This document shows, one piece after another, positions 5,278 through 12,731 of a stretch of DNA of 12,805 nt (within the stretch, counting starts at the first letter, position 1; each line of letters opens with the position of its first letter). A program made the position numbers and the translations under genes. Under the pieces are notes generated by a model that was given only the letters and a program-made list of their open reading frames with translations, had not been told where the DNA came from and searched no databases. Source of the DNA: Faecalibacterium sp. CAG:74 (lineage in GTDB: Bacteria > Bacillota > Clostridia > Christensenellales > Aristaeellaceae); the NCBI GenBank assembly GCA_000437595.1, contig FR899781.1:1-12805 (forward strand). The letters are read 5' to 3'.

Positions 5278-6717
5278 TTACATCGCTTCCGTCCGCTGCA
5301 CAACGCCGCCGTGACCGGGGAAAATCAGGTAGCCTTTGCCGTCCAGCATGGCGAGGACGGCGCGGAGAATCGCGTGGTAGCGCGGGGAATCGACATTCAC
5401 GCTGCGGGCGAGGTAGGGGGCAAGGCGGTCGAACTCCTTCTGCGGCGGGGTCATGTTGTGGGGGTTGATGTAGTCGTCGCCCGTGAATGCCACGCGGTGC
5501 ACGGGGTCAATCAGCATCGTTTCGCCCGGCACATGCCCGCCGTTCCCTTGTAGGACGTTAAAGCGCATGTCGCCGAAGAGGAATGCGCCAATCGGGCTGA
5601 TGGGCTGCTCGTCATCGCCGTGGGACGTGTTCAGGATGCGCAGGCGGTTCAGCGGCGGCACGGCGTACTCCGTAATCAGCTTGTTCAGCCGATAGTAGGG
5701 CAGCCCCGTCGCGCTGGCTTCCCGCGGGGAGGGCAGCCCCAGCGATTCGTTCGCGAAGCAGTCCGCCGTCCGCTGGCTGCACCAGATGACCGGCATACTT
5801 TCCGCCAGTCCCGTGTGGTCGGAATCTGAGTGGGTCAGCAGCATTTCACGCTTCCGCTCGTCAAAATCAGGAAAAATCGTCCGCAGCTGCCGCAAGGTGT
5901 AGCGCGCACAGCAGCGGAAGCCGCTGTCAATCACCAGCAGCGCCCGCGTTTTCACGTCCTCCAGTACGGTGATGTTGCTTCCGAACGGCGGCTCCAGCAC
6001 AACCGCCCGAACTTGCTCCGTCAGCGGCACATGCGTCACGCGGCACTCATACGCCGCGCCGTTGTGCTCCGCCACGAAGCGCGCAAAGCGGTTGATGTAC
6101 TCAAACGTCTTGCTCGGCGGCTCGTTCCGCTCGTCCAGCTCCTGCATGATGAGGTTCGCGTAATAGGTGAACTCGTTCGTCTGTTCCTGCGTCAGGCGCA
6201 GAAGCCGGCGGATTTCCGACGCGAAGCGCAGGTAAAACACGGTTGTATCCAGCTTCTTTTCGCCGGAATCGTACGAGAGAATCTGCACCGGGCACAGCGC
6301 CGACAGCTCCCGCAGCAGCGTATCCATCACGCCCGGCTCTTCGATGTACAGCCCCATTTTCAGCGACGCATGACCGCTGTCATTCGACTGGCTGGAAATA
6401 TAGGAGATGTTGACGTGATGGCGGTTCAGCACTTCCAGAATCGGCACGACCGCGCCCGGATGATCCGGCACGTCGAACTGCGCCAGAATAATCTTCGCGT
6501 GCGGAACGGATTTGAGGAATCCCGCCTGATTCAGTTCGCCCTCGATGGCACTGAGCACCGCGTCGTCCGCCTCAACATCCAGAAACAGCGCGTGCGCATC
6601 CACTGCTTTGTTGTAGCTCACGCGCACGATGTTCCCTTGATGGCGCTCGATAATCCGGCTTGCCGCCAGAAACGCGCCGCACTGGTCGGGCATGTTCGTC
6701 ATGAATGATTTTACCAT
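5278..6717 (-). CDS. ACT-ACT-metallo-beta-lactamase-fold protein
   Basis: This 479-residue protein seems to have two N-terminal ACT-like domains (about 1-75 and 77-150), each with the ligand-loop pattern D-x-x/P-G (DQCGAF at 11-16, DHPGAV at 85-90) and the beta-alpha-beta-beta-alpha-beta rhythm. A helical segment (about 157-220) leads to an MBL-fold hydrolase domain (about 225-479). Candidate metal ligands are H296, D298, D300 and H301 in THSDSDHTG, H395 in GGHVPGET, D414/D415 in FTGDDY, and H469 in FPGHGG. The first motif is HxDxDH rather than HxHxDH, as in ComEC-type MBL proteins. ACT domains usually bind amino acids, so an amino-acid-regulated hydrolase is an inference; the substrate is unknown to me. 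The gene follows truA by 30 nt on the same strand, with AGGAG 10 nt before the ATG, and so likely belongs to the ECF operon. Confidence 0.78.
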   Translation of the reverse strand: MVKSFMTNMPDQCGAFLAASRIIERHQGNIVRVSYNKAVDAHALFLDVEADDAVLSAIEGELNQAGFLKSVPHAKIILAQFDVPDHPGAVVPILEVLNRHHVNISYISSQSNDSGHASLKMGLYIEEPGVMDTLLRELSALCPVQILSYDSGEKKLDTTVFYLRFASEIRRLLRLTQEQTNEFTYYANLIMQELDERNEPPSKTFEYINRFARFVAEHNGAAYECRVTHVPLTEQVRAVVLEPPFGSNITVLEDVKTRALLVIDSGFRCCARYTLRQLRTIFPDFDERKREMLLTHSDSDHTGLAESMPVIWCSQRTADCFANESLGLPSPREASATGLPYYRLNKLITEYAVPPLNRLRILNTSHGDDEQPISPIGAFLFGDMRFNVLQGNGGHVPGETMLIDPVHRVAFTGDDYINPHNMTPPQKEFDRLAPYLARSVNVDSPRYHAILRAVLAMLDGKGYLIFPGHGGVVQRTEAM

Positions 6718-6747
6718 GGGTCAACAGCTCCTGTGGGGTAAAAATGG

Positions 6748-7533
6748 TTATTCCTCGTGCCAGCGGACGGCTTCGGGCATCCGAAACGCTTCCTCCGGGT
6801 AGTAGACTTTCGTCAGCTCCAAGCCGTGCGGCGGCGCGGTCACACCCAGCGACAGGCGGTCAAGCGTCCGGAACGCCTCGGTGAAGGCATCCGCACTGCG
6901 CCGATGTAGGCCGATTTCGATGAGCGTACCGGCAATGATGCGCACCATATTATATAGGAAAGCATCCCCCTCGACAAGGAGGATGATTTCGTCGCCCTGC
7001 ACGGTCATCTCCGCCATGCGGATGGTTCGGATGGTCGTTTTCGCCGTGCCGCCGGACGCCTGATACGCGGCGAAATCGTGCGTAGCAAGCAGCGTCGGCA
7101 AAGCCTGACGCATCGCGTCCACATCCAGCGGAACGGGAATGTGCGCGAACGTGTTCCGGCGGATGGCGCTGCCATGGCGGCTGTTCAGGATGCGGTAGGT
7201 GTAGCGCTTGCCGCAGGTCATGAAGCGCGCATGGAAGCCGTCCGGCACTTCGCGCCCCGCCTGCACGCGAATGTCGCGCGGGAGCATGGTGTTCAGCACA
7301 AACGGGTACTTTTCCGGCGGAATGCGGGAGGAGGTGTCGAAATGCGCGCATTGCCCCAAGGCGTGTACGCCCGCGTCCGTCCGGCTTGCGCCCGTGATGG
7401 CGATTTGTTCGCCCGTCGCGCGGGTGAGCGCTTCCTCAATCAGCTGCTGCACCGCCAAGCCGTTATACTGCCGCTGCCAGCCGGAATACGCCGTGCCGTC
7501 GTACTCAATCGTCAGCAGAATCCGCCGCGCCAT
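6748..7533 (-). CDS. truA: tRNA pseudouridine(38-40) synthase
   Basis: This 261-residue protein matches TruA along its length. It isomerises uridines 38, 39 and 40 in the anticodon stem-loop of many tRNAs. The catalytic aspartate is D53 in the GASRTDAGVHA motif (48-58). Other family hallmarks are the N-terminal IEYDGTAYSGWQRQ (9-22), the YRILNS region, the FLYNMVRIIAGTL helix and the C-terminal PPHGLELTKVYYPE. The ATG shares one base with the ecfT stop codon (TGATG), so translation is probably coupled. GGAGG lies about 11 nt upstream, inside ecfT. The ecfA1-ecfA2-ecfT-truA order is common in Bacillota, where the cluster often follows ribosomal protein genes; those are absent here. Confidence 0.96.
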   Translation of the reverse strand: MARRILLTIEYDGTAYSGWQRQYNGLAVQQLIEEALTRATGEQIAITGASRTDAGVHALGQCAHFDTSSRIPPEKYPFVLNTMLPRDIRVQAGREVPDGFHARFMTCGKRYTYRILNSRHGSAIRRNTFAHIPVPLDVDAMRQALPTLLATHDFAAYQASGGTAKTTIRTIRMAEMTVQGDEIILLVEGDAFLYNMVRIIAGTLIEIGLHRRSADAFTEAFRTLDRLSLGVTAPPHGLELTKVYYPEEAFRMPEAVRWHEE

Positions 7534-8357
7534 CAGAGGATTCCTCCGATGTGCGACACGACGACGCCTTCCAGCACAATCAGGAGCATCAGCGTAAGCA
7601 CCGCGCCGCCGGCGATGTAGTCGTTTTTCGTAATTTCCAGCTTGCGCAGGCGCGTGCGGTTCTCGCCGCCGTGGTAGCAGCGGGCTTCCATCGCCATTGC
7701 CAATTCACCCGCGCGGCGGAACGCGCTGACGAACAGCGGCACCAGCAAGGGAATCATAGCCTTCGCACGGGCGAAGAGGTTGCCCGTCTCAAAATCCGCA
7801 CCGCGCGCCATCTGCGCCTTCATAATCTTGTCCGCTTCCTCCATCAGCGTGGGGATGAAGCGGAGCGCAATGGACATCATCATCGCCAGCTCGTGCGCGG
7901 GAAAGTGGAAGCGCTTGAGCGGCGATAAAAGCAGCTCAATGCCGTCGGAGAGCGCGATGGGGGAGGTCGTCAGCGTCATCAGCGACGTGCCGAGGACGAG
8001 GAAGACAAGGCGCAGAGAGTAATGCACCGCCTGCGTCAGCCCTTCGCGGGTGATGTGGATAATCCACCAGTCGATGAGCGGGGTCGTGCCATTGGAGAAG
8101 AACAGGTTCAGCACGAACGTCAGAATCAGGATGATGCGCAGGGGCTTGATGCCCTTCATCAGCATCTTGAAGGGGACATTCGAGCATTTCGCCGCCCAGT
8201 AGAGGAACGCCAGCACCAGCGCGTACCCGACGAGCGAATGCACCATGAACACCGCGACAATCATCAGGATGGTTAGAAGAATTTTTGTGCGCGGGTCAAG
8301 GCGGTGGACGAAGCTGTCAACGGGGTAATACTGCCCCATGGTGATGTTCAGATTCAT
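7533..8357 (-). CDS. ecfT: Energy-coupling factor transporter transmembrane protein EcfT
   Basis: With the start chosen here the protein has 274 residues, the usual EcfT length, and begins MNLNITMGQYYPVDSFVHRL like its relatives. EcfT is the membrane scaffold linking the two ATPases to a vitamin- or metal-binding S component. Hydrophobic stretches lie near 26-54, 73-88, 115-132, 199-211 and 250-268. The two coupling-helix motifs that contact the ATPases are ARG at 184-186 (KAQMARGAD) and ARC at 225-227 (MEARCYHGG). A longer frame to 8474 exists, but it would add 39 unrelated residues lying inside ecfA2. The chosen ATG overlaps the ecfA2 stop (ATGA) and has AAGGAGG 7 nt upstream. No S component is encoded in the window, which fits a group II ECF module shared by several S proteins encoded elsewhere. 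Confidence 0.95.
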   Translation of the reverse strand: MNLNITMGQYYPVDSFVHRLDPRTKILLTILMIVAVFMVHSLVGYALVLAFLYWAAKCSNVPFKMLMKGIKPLRIILILTFVLNLFFSNGTTPLIDWWIIHITREGLTQAVHYSLRLVFLVLGTSLMTLTTSPIALSDGIELLLSPLKRFHFPAHELAMMMSIALRFIPTLMEEADKIMKAQMARGADFETGNLFARAKAMIPLLVPLFVSAFRRAGELAMAMEARCYHGGENRTRLRKLEITKNDYIAGGAVLTLMLLIVLEGVVVSHIGGIL

Positions 8358-9229
8358 TTCGCCGCCTCCTTTTCCTGCTTTTCTTTCCACAAACGAAGCA
8401 GATGGTCGTGCAGCTCCTCCTGTGTGAACAGGTCGTCGGACAGTTGAAGCCCAGCGGCGCGCAGGCGACCGCACAATTCCGCCGCTTCCGGTACACCCAG
8501 CCCGATGGAGCGCATCAGGTCAGCTTGGCGGAAGACATTGCGCGGCGTGTCAGTCAGCACCAGTTCGCCTTTGCTCATCACAATCATGCGCGTCGCCAGC
8601 CGGGCGCAGTCATCCATGCTGTGGCTGACCATGACGATGGTCACGCCGCCCTCGCGGTGCAATTCCTGCAGCATCCCCAGAATGCGCTCACGGCCGCGCG
8701 GGTCAAGCCCGGCAGCGGGTTCGTCCAGAATCAGCACCTTCGGCTCCATCGCCAGCACGCCCGCAATTGCCACGCGGCGCATCTGTCCGCCGGAGAGGTC
8801 GAACGGGCTGCGCTCAGCGTACTTGTCGTAGTCCAAATGCACATGCGCCATGGCGCGGCGCACACGCTGGTCGATTTCTTCCTCCGACAGCCCTTGGTTC
8901 TTCGGGCCGAACGCAATGTCCTTGGCAATCGTCTCTTCAAACAGCTGATATTCCGGGTACTGGAACACCAGCCCGACTTTCTGCCGGATGCGGCGGCGGT
9001 CAACGTTCTCGCCGTTCATGTCCTCGCCGTCGACAAGCACCTGCCCGCTGGTGGGCTTGAGCAGTCCGTTCAAATGCTGCACCAGCGTCGATTTGCCGCT
9101 GCCCGTGTGCCCGACGATGCACACAAATTCGCCGTCCTCAATCGTCAGCGACACGTCATGCACGGCGGTTGCCTGAAAAGCGCTGCCGGCGCTGTATGTG
9201 TGGGTCAAGTGCTTTACTTCGAGGGACAT
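8354..9229 (-). CDS. ecfA2: Energy-coupling factor transporter ATPase EcfA2
   Basis: This 291-residue ABC ATPase has all nucleotide-binding motifs: Walker A GHTGSGKST (40-48), Q-loop Q90 followed by YPEYQLFEET, signature LSGGQ (145-149), Walker B VLILDE (165-170), D-loop GLDP and H-loop H203. The PEYQLFEET sequence after the Q-loop is typical of the EcfA2 (EcfA') subunit and distinguishes it from EcfA1, which has NPDNQ. It pairs with EcfA1 to drive uptake through EcfT and an S component at the inner face of the membrane. Its start overlaps the end of ecfA1 by 16 nt, with an AAGGAGG 13 nt upstream; its stop overlaps the ecfT start by 4 nt. The overlaps indicate tight translational coupling. 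Confidence 0.95.
   Translation of the reverse strand: MSLEVKHLTHTYSAGSAFQATAVHDVSLTIEDGEFVCIVGHTGSGKSTLVQHLNGLLKPTSGQVLVDGEDMNGENVDRRRIRQKVGLVFQYPEYQLFEETIAKDIAFGPKNQGLSEEEIDQRVRRAMAHVHLDYDKYAERSPFDLSGGQMRRVAIAGVLAMEPKVLILDEPAAGLDPRGRERILGMLQELHREGGVTIVMVSHSMDDCARLATRMIVMSKGELVLTDTPRNVFRQADLMRSIGLGVPEAAELCGRLRAAGLQLSDDLFTQEELHDHLLRLWKEKQEKEAAK
8365..8371 (-). promoter_or_regulatory. Ribosome binding site fixing the ecfT start
   Basis: AAGGAGG on the minus strand, 7 nt before the ATG at 8357, lies within the last codons of ecfA2. It selects the short, family-length EcfT over the longer in-frame extension to 8474. Confidence 0.85.
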
Positions 9230-10056
9230 AGCAGCGTCAGCACCTCCTTGGTCATTTCGTCAACGGTCAGGATGTTCCCCAGCAGGGGCATCCCGTCCCG
9301 GCGGAGCGAATCCGCCAATGCGGTCATGTGCGGCACGTCAAGGTGCAATTCGCGCAGGGCATCCACCTGCGGGAACACTTCGCGCGGCGTGCCGGACAGC
9401 GCTACCTCGCCCTGATTCATCACGATGATGCGGTCTGCCTGCGCCGCTTCTTCCATGAAGTGGGTAATCCACACGACGGTGATGCCCTTTTCGCGGTTGA
9501 GACGGCGGATGGTGGACAGCACCTCCCGCCGCCCGGACGGGTCGAGCATGGCGGTGGATTCATCCGCGATAATGACGGACGGCTGCATGGCCAGAATGCC
9601 CGCGATGGCGATGCGCTGCTTCTGTCCGCCGGAGAGCATATGCGGCGCGGCTTCGGCGAACTGGCTCATGCCAACCGCTTGAAGCGCCGCGTCGATGCGC
9701 GGAATCATCTCTTCGCGGGGGACGCCAAGGTTCTCCAGTCCAAACGCGACATCCTCCCGGACGACGGTCGCGACAAGCTGATTATCGGGATTCTGGAAAA
9801 TCATCCCTGCCTTCTGGCGGATTTCCCAGAGCTCCTCGTCGCTTTGGGTATCCATGCCGCAGACGGTGATATGCCCTTCTGTGGGCAGATAGAGGGCATT
9901 GAGGAGCTTTGCGAGGGTGGATTTACCGGAGCCGTTATGGCCGAGGACGGCGAGAAATTCGCCTTCGTGGACTTGCAGGGAGACATGGTGGAGAGCGGGT
10001 TCAGGGGCATCCTCATAGGTGAAGGAAACGTCCTGAACGTCGATGCATACATTCAT
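9214..10056 (-). CDS. ecfA1: Energy-coupling factor transporter ATPase EcfA1
   Basis: This 280-residue ABC ATPase is the first gene of the ECF operon. Visible motifs are Walker A GHNGSGKST (39-47), Q-loop Q88 with the EcfA1-type NPDNQLVAT, signature LSGGQKQR (141-148), Walker B VIIADE (161-166) followed by STAMLDP, and H-loop H199. The conserved C-terminal extension of about 50 residues is present, as expected for the dimerisation region of ECF ATPases. An AAGGAG lies 8 nt before the ATG. A promoter at 10099-10127 is well placed to start the ecfA1-ecfA2-ecfT-truA-(ACT-MBL) transcript. No riboswitch is recognisable in the roughly 35-nt leader. Confidence 0.95.
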   Translation of the reverse strand: MNVCIDVQDVSFTYEDAPEPALHHVSLQVHEGEFLAVLGHNGSGKSTLAKLLNALYLPTEGHITVCGMDTQSDEELWEIRQKAGMIFQNPDNQLVATVVREDVAFGLENLGVPREEMIPRIDAALQAVGMSQFAEAAPHMLSGGQKQRIAIAGILAMQPSVIIADESTAMLDPSGRREVLSTIRRLNREKGITVVWITHFMEEAAQADRIIVMNQGEVALSGTPREVFPQVDALRELHLDVPHMTALADSLRRDGMPLLGNILTVDEMTKEVLTLLCPSK

Positions 10057-10098
10057 GGTGATAACTCCTTTTCGGGGTGGAAAGTGAAACCGGGTTTT

Positions 10099-10127
10099 AT
10101 TTTAACACTAATAAGGTAAAAAAGCAA
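10099..10127 (-). promoter_or_regulatory. Sigma-A-type promoter of the ecfA1 operon
   Basis: On the minus strand a -35 box TTGCTT (10127-10122) and a -10 box TAAAAT (10104-10099) are separated by 17 nt. Transcription would start near 10092, about 35 nt before the ecfA1 ATG. Confidence 0.65.
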
Positions 10128-10132
10128 TTAGA

Positions 10133-10162
10133 AATGCGGAAATCGGAATGCGGAATGCGGAA
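10133..10162. repeat. GGAATGC tandem repeat tract
   Basis: A run of imperfect 7-nt units, including GGAATGCGGAATGCGGAAT at 10145-10162 and a degenerate AATGCGGAAATC before it. It shares the 12-mer GAATGCGGAATG (10146-10157) with the arms of the element at 1604-1746. Only one arm is present here, directly upstream of the ecfA1 promoter. Confidence 0.65.
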
Positions 10163-10230
10163 TAAAGCCGCGTACAGAATACCAAAAAGCACAGCAGCTA
10201 AAAAATTTCGCCAAAATCCAAGCCGCATCC

Positions 10231-10294
10231 GGAGGGGAGCGCGAAGGAGTCCAGAGGGCGACCGCAGACTTCGTCTGTTCTCATTGCCCTCTGG
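10231..10294. repeat. Palindromic intergenic repeat, copy C
   Basis: The segment begins GGAGGGGAGCGCGAAGGAGT and contains a 9-bp stem CCAGAGGGC (10251-10259) / GCCCTCTGG (10286-10294). Its 26-nt loop carries a second hairpin, CAGAC-TTC-GTCTG (10265-10277). The GGAGTCCAGAGG part matches the second hairpin of copy A, and the inner GACTTCGTC matches the hairpin of copy B, so it appears to be a rearranged member of the same family. Confidence 0.65.
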
Positions 10295-10362
10295 AACTTG
10301 CAAGTATGACCAGTTGCGGAGAAGTAGCCAATTCCGCCAGCCACACAAAGTCCTCCGCAAAG

Positions 10363-10401
10363 GCGGAAAAATGCCTTCCTCAGGGCATTCCATTTTTCCG
10401 C
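10363..10401. promoter_or_regulatory. Inverted repeat in front of recD2
   Basis: An 11-bp perfect inverted repeat, GCGGAAAAATG (10363-10373) and CATTTTTCCGC (10391-10401), encloses a 17-nt spacer. A competing smaller hairpin AATGCC/GGCATT (10370-10375 and 10384-10389) sits inside. The right arm covers the expected -35 position of the recD2 promoter, so it could be an operator or a cruciform-prone repeat remnant. No T tract follows directly, so it is not a typical terminator. Confidence 0.45.
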
Positions 10402-10407
10402 AAATGG

Positions 10408-10416
10408 TGATATACT
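10408..10416 (+). promoter_or_regulatory. Extended -10 promoter of recD2
   Basis: TGATATACT gives a TGn extended -10 with box TATACT (10411-10416). There is no good -35 hexamer 17 nt upstream, which is tolerated at extended -10 promoters. The start site would be near 10423, leaving about 27 nt before the ATG, with AAGGGGG (10435-10441) as ribosome binding site. Confidence 0.55.
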
Positions 10417-10449
10417 GATTTTTGAGAAAGTGTTAAGGGGGATGCTGAG

Positions 10450-12720
10450 ATGGATCAGCTCGAAGCAACGGTGGAGGGGACGGTATACCGCAATGCCGAA
10501 AACGGGTATTCCGTCGTGACGGTGAAGCCGGAGCAGAAAATAGGGCTGAGAACCGTGACGGTCGTCGGTACACTGCCGATGCTGTCCGGCGGCGAAATGG
10601 GCATCTTCTCCGGCGAGTGGATGGAGCATCCGCAGTACGGGCGGCAGTTCAAGTGCCAGAAGGTGGAGCTGCAGCGCCCGACGACCCTGCAAGGCATCCT
10701 GAAGTACCTCTCCAGCGGCATCATCCACGGGGTTGGCGCAAAAACCGCGCGCGATATTGTCAACTGCTTTGGCGAAGATACGCTGAAAATCCTCGATGAG
10801 CACCCCGAACGATTGCAGGAAGTGCCCAACATGGGCAAAAAACGATGGAAGCAGATTATTGAGGACTATCAGCAGCAGCAGAGCACGCGCGCGGCAATGG
10901 TTTTTTTGCAGACGTACGGCGTGAGCGCGTCGCTGGCGCTGAAAATCAGCAAAGTGTACGGCGAGCGGACGCAGGCGGTCATCCGGGCAAATCCGTATCA
11001 GCTGTGCGACGATATTGACGGCGTGGGCTTCAAAACGGCGGACGCTATCGGCACGGCCATCGGCATCCCACCGGACAGCGACGGGCGAATCAGCGCTGCG
11101 CTCAAGTACGTCCTGCGCGATCAGGCAGTGAGCATGGGGCATGTCTATCTGCCGATGGATGAGCTGCTGAACCGGTGCACGGCGCTTTTGCGGGTTTCGC
11201 GGGAGATGGTGGCGCATCAGCTGAAAACGATGCAGCTGCTGCGTGAACTGGTGATTTCCGGCGACGACGGCGATGAGCATGTGTACCTGCCCGCGTACGA
11301 CAGCGCCGAACGCGAGGTGGCGACGCGCCTGTGCGAATTGATGGCATCCACTGTGCCGTCGTGCGCCACAGATGCCGAGGACAGCATCGACGCGTTTGAA
11401 GCACGGCATCATATCGAGTTCAGCCAGCGCCAAAGGGAAGCCATTTTGATGGCGCTCCGGCGCGGCCTGCTGGTGATTACCGGCGGCCCCGGCACGGGCA
11501 AAACGACTATCATCAAGTGCATTATTTCCCTCCTGTCCGAGTTCGGGGAGGTGGTGCTGTGCGCACCGACGGGCCGCGCCGCCAAGCGCATGACCGAAAC
11601 CACCGGGCATGAGGCGAAAACCATCCACCGCCTGCTGGAGTATGGCGGCGAAGAGGGGCAGTTCGGCCGCAATCAGGATACGCCCATTGAGGGCGACTGC
11701 ATCATTGCCGACGAAACGTCCATGGTGGATATGATGCTCATGCGCTCCTTCCTGCGCGCGGTTGCGCCGGGTACACGCCTGATTCTCGTCGGCGACGCCG
11801 ATCAGCTGCCGTCCGTCGGCGCGGGCAACGTACTGGGCGACATCCTGCAAAGCGGCGTGATTCCGTCGATTCACCTGACCGACATCTTCCGCCAGTCCGA
11901 AACGAGCCGCATCGTCACCAACGCGCACCGCATCAACGAGGGAAAGATGCCGCTGCTGAACGAGAAGAACACCGACTTCTTCTTCGAGCGGCAGATGAGC
12001 TTGCAGCAGGCGGCGGACACCATCGTCGCCCTGACGACGCAGCGTCTGCCGAGGTTCCTGAAGTTCGGCGACGATTGGCGCAGCCGCTCCGTGCGTGAAA
12101 TTCAGGTGCTCGCGCCGATGAAAAAGGGCGAATGCGGCGTACAGGCGCTGAATATTCGTTTGCAGGAGGCACTCAATCCGCCTGCGCCCGGCAAGCCGAG
12201 CATCACTTACGGGGAAACCATCTTCCGCGTTGGCGATAAGGTGATGCAGACGCGCAACGATTACGACATGGAATGGCGCAGGCGCGTGAATCTGGGCTGG
12301 GAGGACGGCAAGGGCGTTTTCAACGGCGACGTGGGCTTCGTGACGGCGGTGGATACGGAGAATCACGCGCTGACCGTCCGCTTCGACGACGAAAAGGACG
12401 CGGAATACACGGGTCAGCAGCTGGAAGACCTCGATTTAGCGTACTGCCTGTCCGTGCACAAAAGTCAGGGCAGCGAGTTCCCGGTGGTGATTCTGCCGGT
12501 GGTATACGGCCCGATGATGCTGCTGACAAGGAATCTGTTCTACACGGCTTTGACCCGCGCGAGAAAGCTGGTGGTGCTGGTCGGCAGGGAAGAGATTATC
12601 CGGCAGATGGTGGAGAATGACCACATCATGAAGCGGTATACGACGCTGAGCGACCGACTGCGGCAGGTGGCGACGATGCTGCCGAAGGTGGATGTGTTCG
12701 GCACACCCATAGAAGAGTAA
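10450..12720 (+). CDS. recD2: ATP-dependent DNA helicase RecD2
   Basis: This 756-residue protein is a full-length RecD2 (YrrC-type), a superfamily 1B 5'-3' helicase acting in DNA repair in bacteria that lack RecBCD. The N-terminal region (1-75) forms the OB-like domain; two helix-hairpin-helix segments follow (about 90-135, GIIHGVGAKTA, and 185-201, DIDGVGFKTADAIG). Helicase motifs are all present: Walker A GGPGTGKTT (345-353), motif Ia CAPTGRAAKRM (371-381), Walker B IIADETSMVD (418-427), motif III GDADQLPSVGAG (448-459), motif IV around FRQSETS (480-486), and the C-terminal SVHKSQGSEFP (668-678) and YTALTRA (698-704). The start follows AAGGGGG by 8 nt. No recB or recC is nearby. It is transcribed divergently from the ECF operon, and a repeat begins 11 nt after its stop. 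Confidence 0.96.
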   Translation: MDQLEATVEGTVYRNAENGYSVVTVKPEQKIGLRTVTVVGTLPMLSGGEMGIFSGEWMEHPQYGRQFKCQKVELQRPTTLQGILKYLSSGIIHGVGAKTARDIVNCFGEDTLKILDEHPERLQEVPNMGKKRWKQIIEDYQQQQSTRAAMVFLQTYGVSASLALKISKVYGERTQAVIRANPYQLCDDIDGVGFKTADAIGTAIGIPPDSDGRISAALKYVLRDQAVSMGHVYLPMDELLNRCTALLRVSREMVAHQLKTMQLLRELVISGDDGDEHVYLPAYDSAEREVATRLCELMASTVPSCATDAEDSIDAFEARHHIEFSQRQREAILMALRRGLLVITGGPGTGKTTIIKCIISLLSEFGEVVLCAPTGRAAKRMTETTGHEAKTIHRLLEYGGEEGQFGRNQDTPIEGDCIIADETSMVDMMLMRSFLRAVAPGTRLILVGDADQLPSVGAGNVLGDILQSGVIPSIHLTDIFRQSETSRIVTNAHRINEGKMPLLNEKNTDFFFERQMSLQQAADTIVALTTQRLPRFLKFGDDWRSRSVREIQVLAPMKKGECGVQALNIRLQEALNPPAPGKPSITYGETIFRVGDKVMQTRNDYDMEWRRRVNLGWEDGKGVFNGDVGFVTAVDTENHALTVRFDDEKDAEYTGQQLEDLDLAYCLSVHKSQGSEFPVVILPVVYGPMMLLTRNLFYTALTRARKLVVLVGREEIIRQMVENDHIMKRYTTLSDRLRQVATMLPKVDVFGTPIEE

Positions 12721-12731
12721 AAAAGAAAAAG

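Larger units (their letters stand above)
10057..10449. other. Intergenic region between divergent ecfA1 and recD2
   Basis: These 393 nt hold no gene I can support. From left to right they contain the ecfA1 promoter, a GGAATGC repeat tract, an A-rich unique stretch, palindromic repeat copy C, a second unique stretch (about 10300-10350), an inverted repeat and the recD2 promoter. Frames crossing it are short, repetitive or antisense. Confidence 0.7.

Noticed and set aside
8358..8474. N-terminal extension of EcfT by 39 residues
   Set aside because: The extension lies inside ecfA2 in another frame, is unlike EcfT N-termini, and the ATGA overlap with a 7-nt-spaced AAGGAGG marks the shorter start.
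10057..10098. Riboswitch upstream of the ECF operon
   Set aside because: The leader predicted from the promoter is only about 35 nt, too short for the vitamin riboswitches that control ECF systems, and no known core is visible.
10198..12366. 722-residue open frame antisense to recD2
   Set aside because: It lies almost wholly opposite recD2, has a His/Arg/Ala/Val-rich composition typical of antisense frames in GC-rich genes, shows no domain, and runs through the repeat and both promoter regions.
10450..12720. RecD subunit of a RecBCD complex
   Set aside because: The long N-terminal OB/helix-hairpin-helix region and the absence of recB and recC nearby fit RecD2, not the RecBCD subunit.
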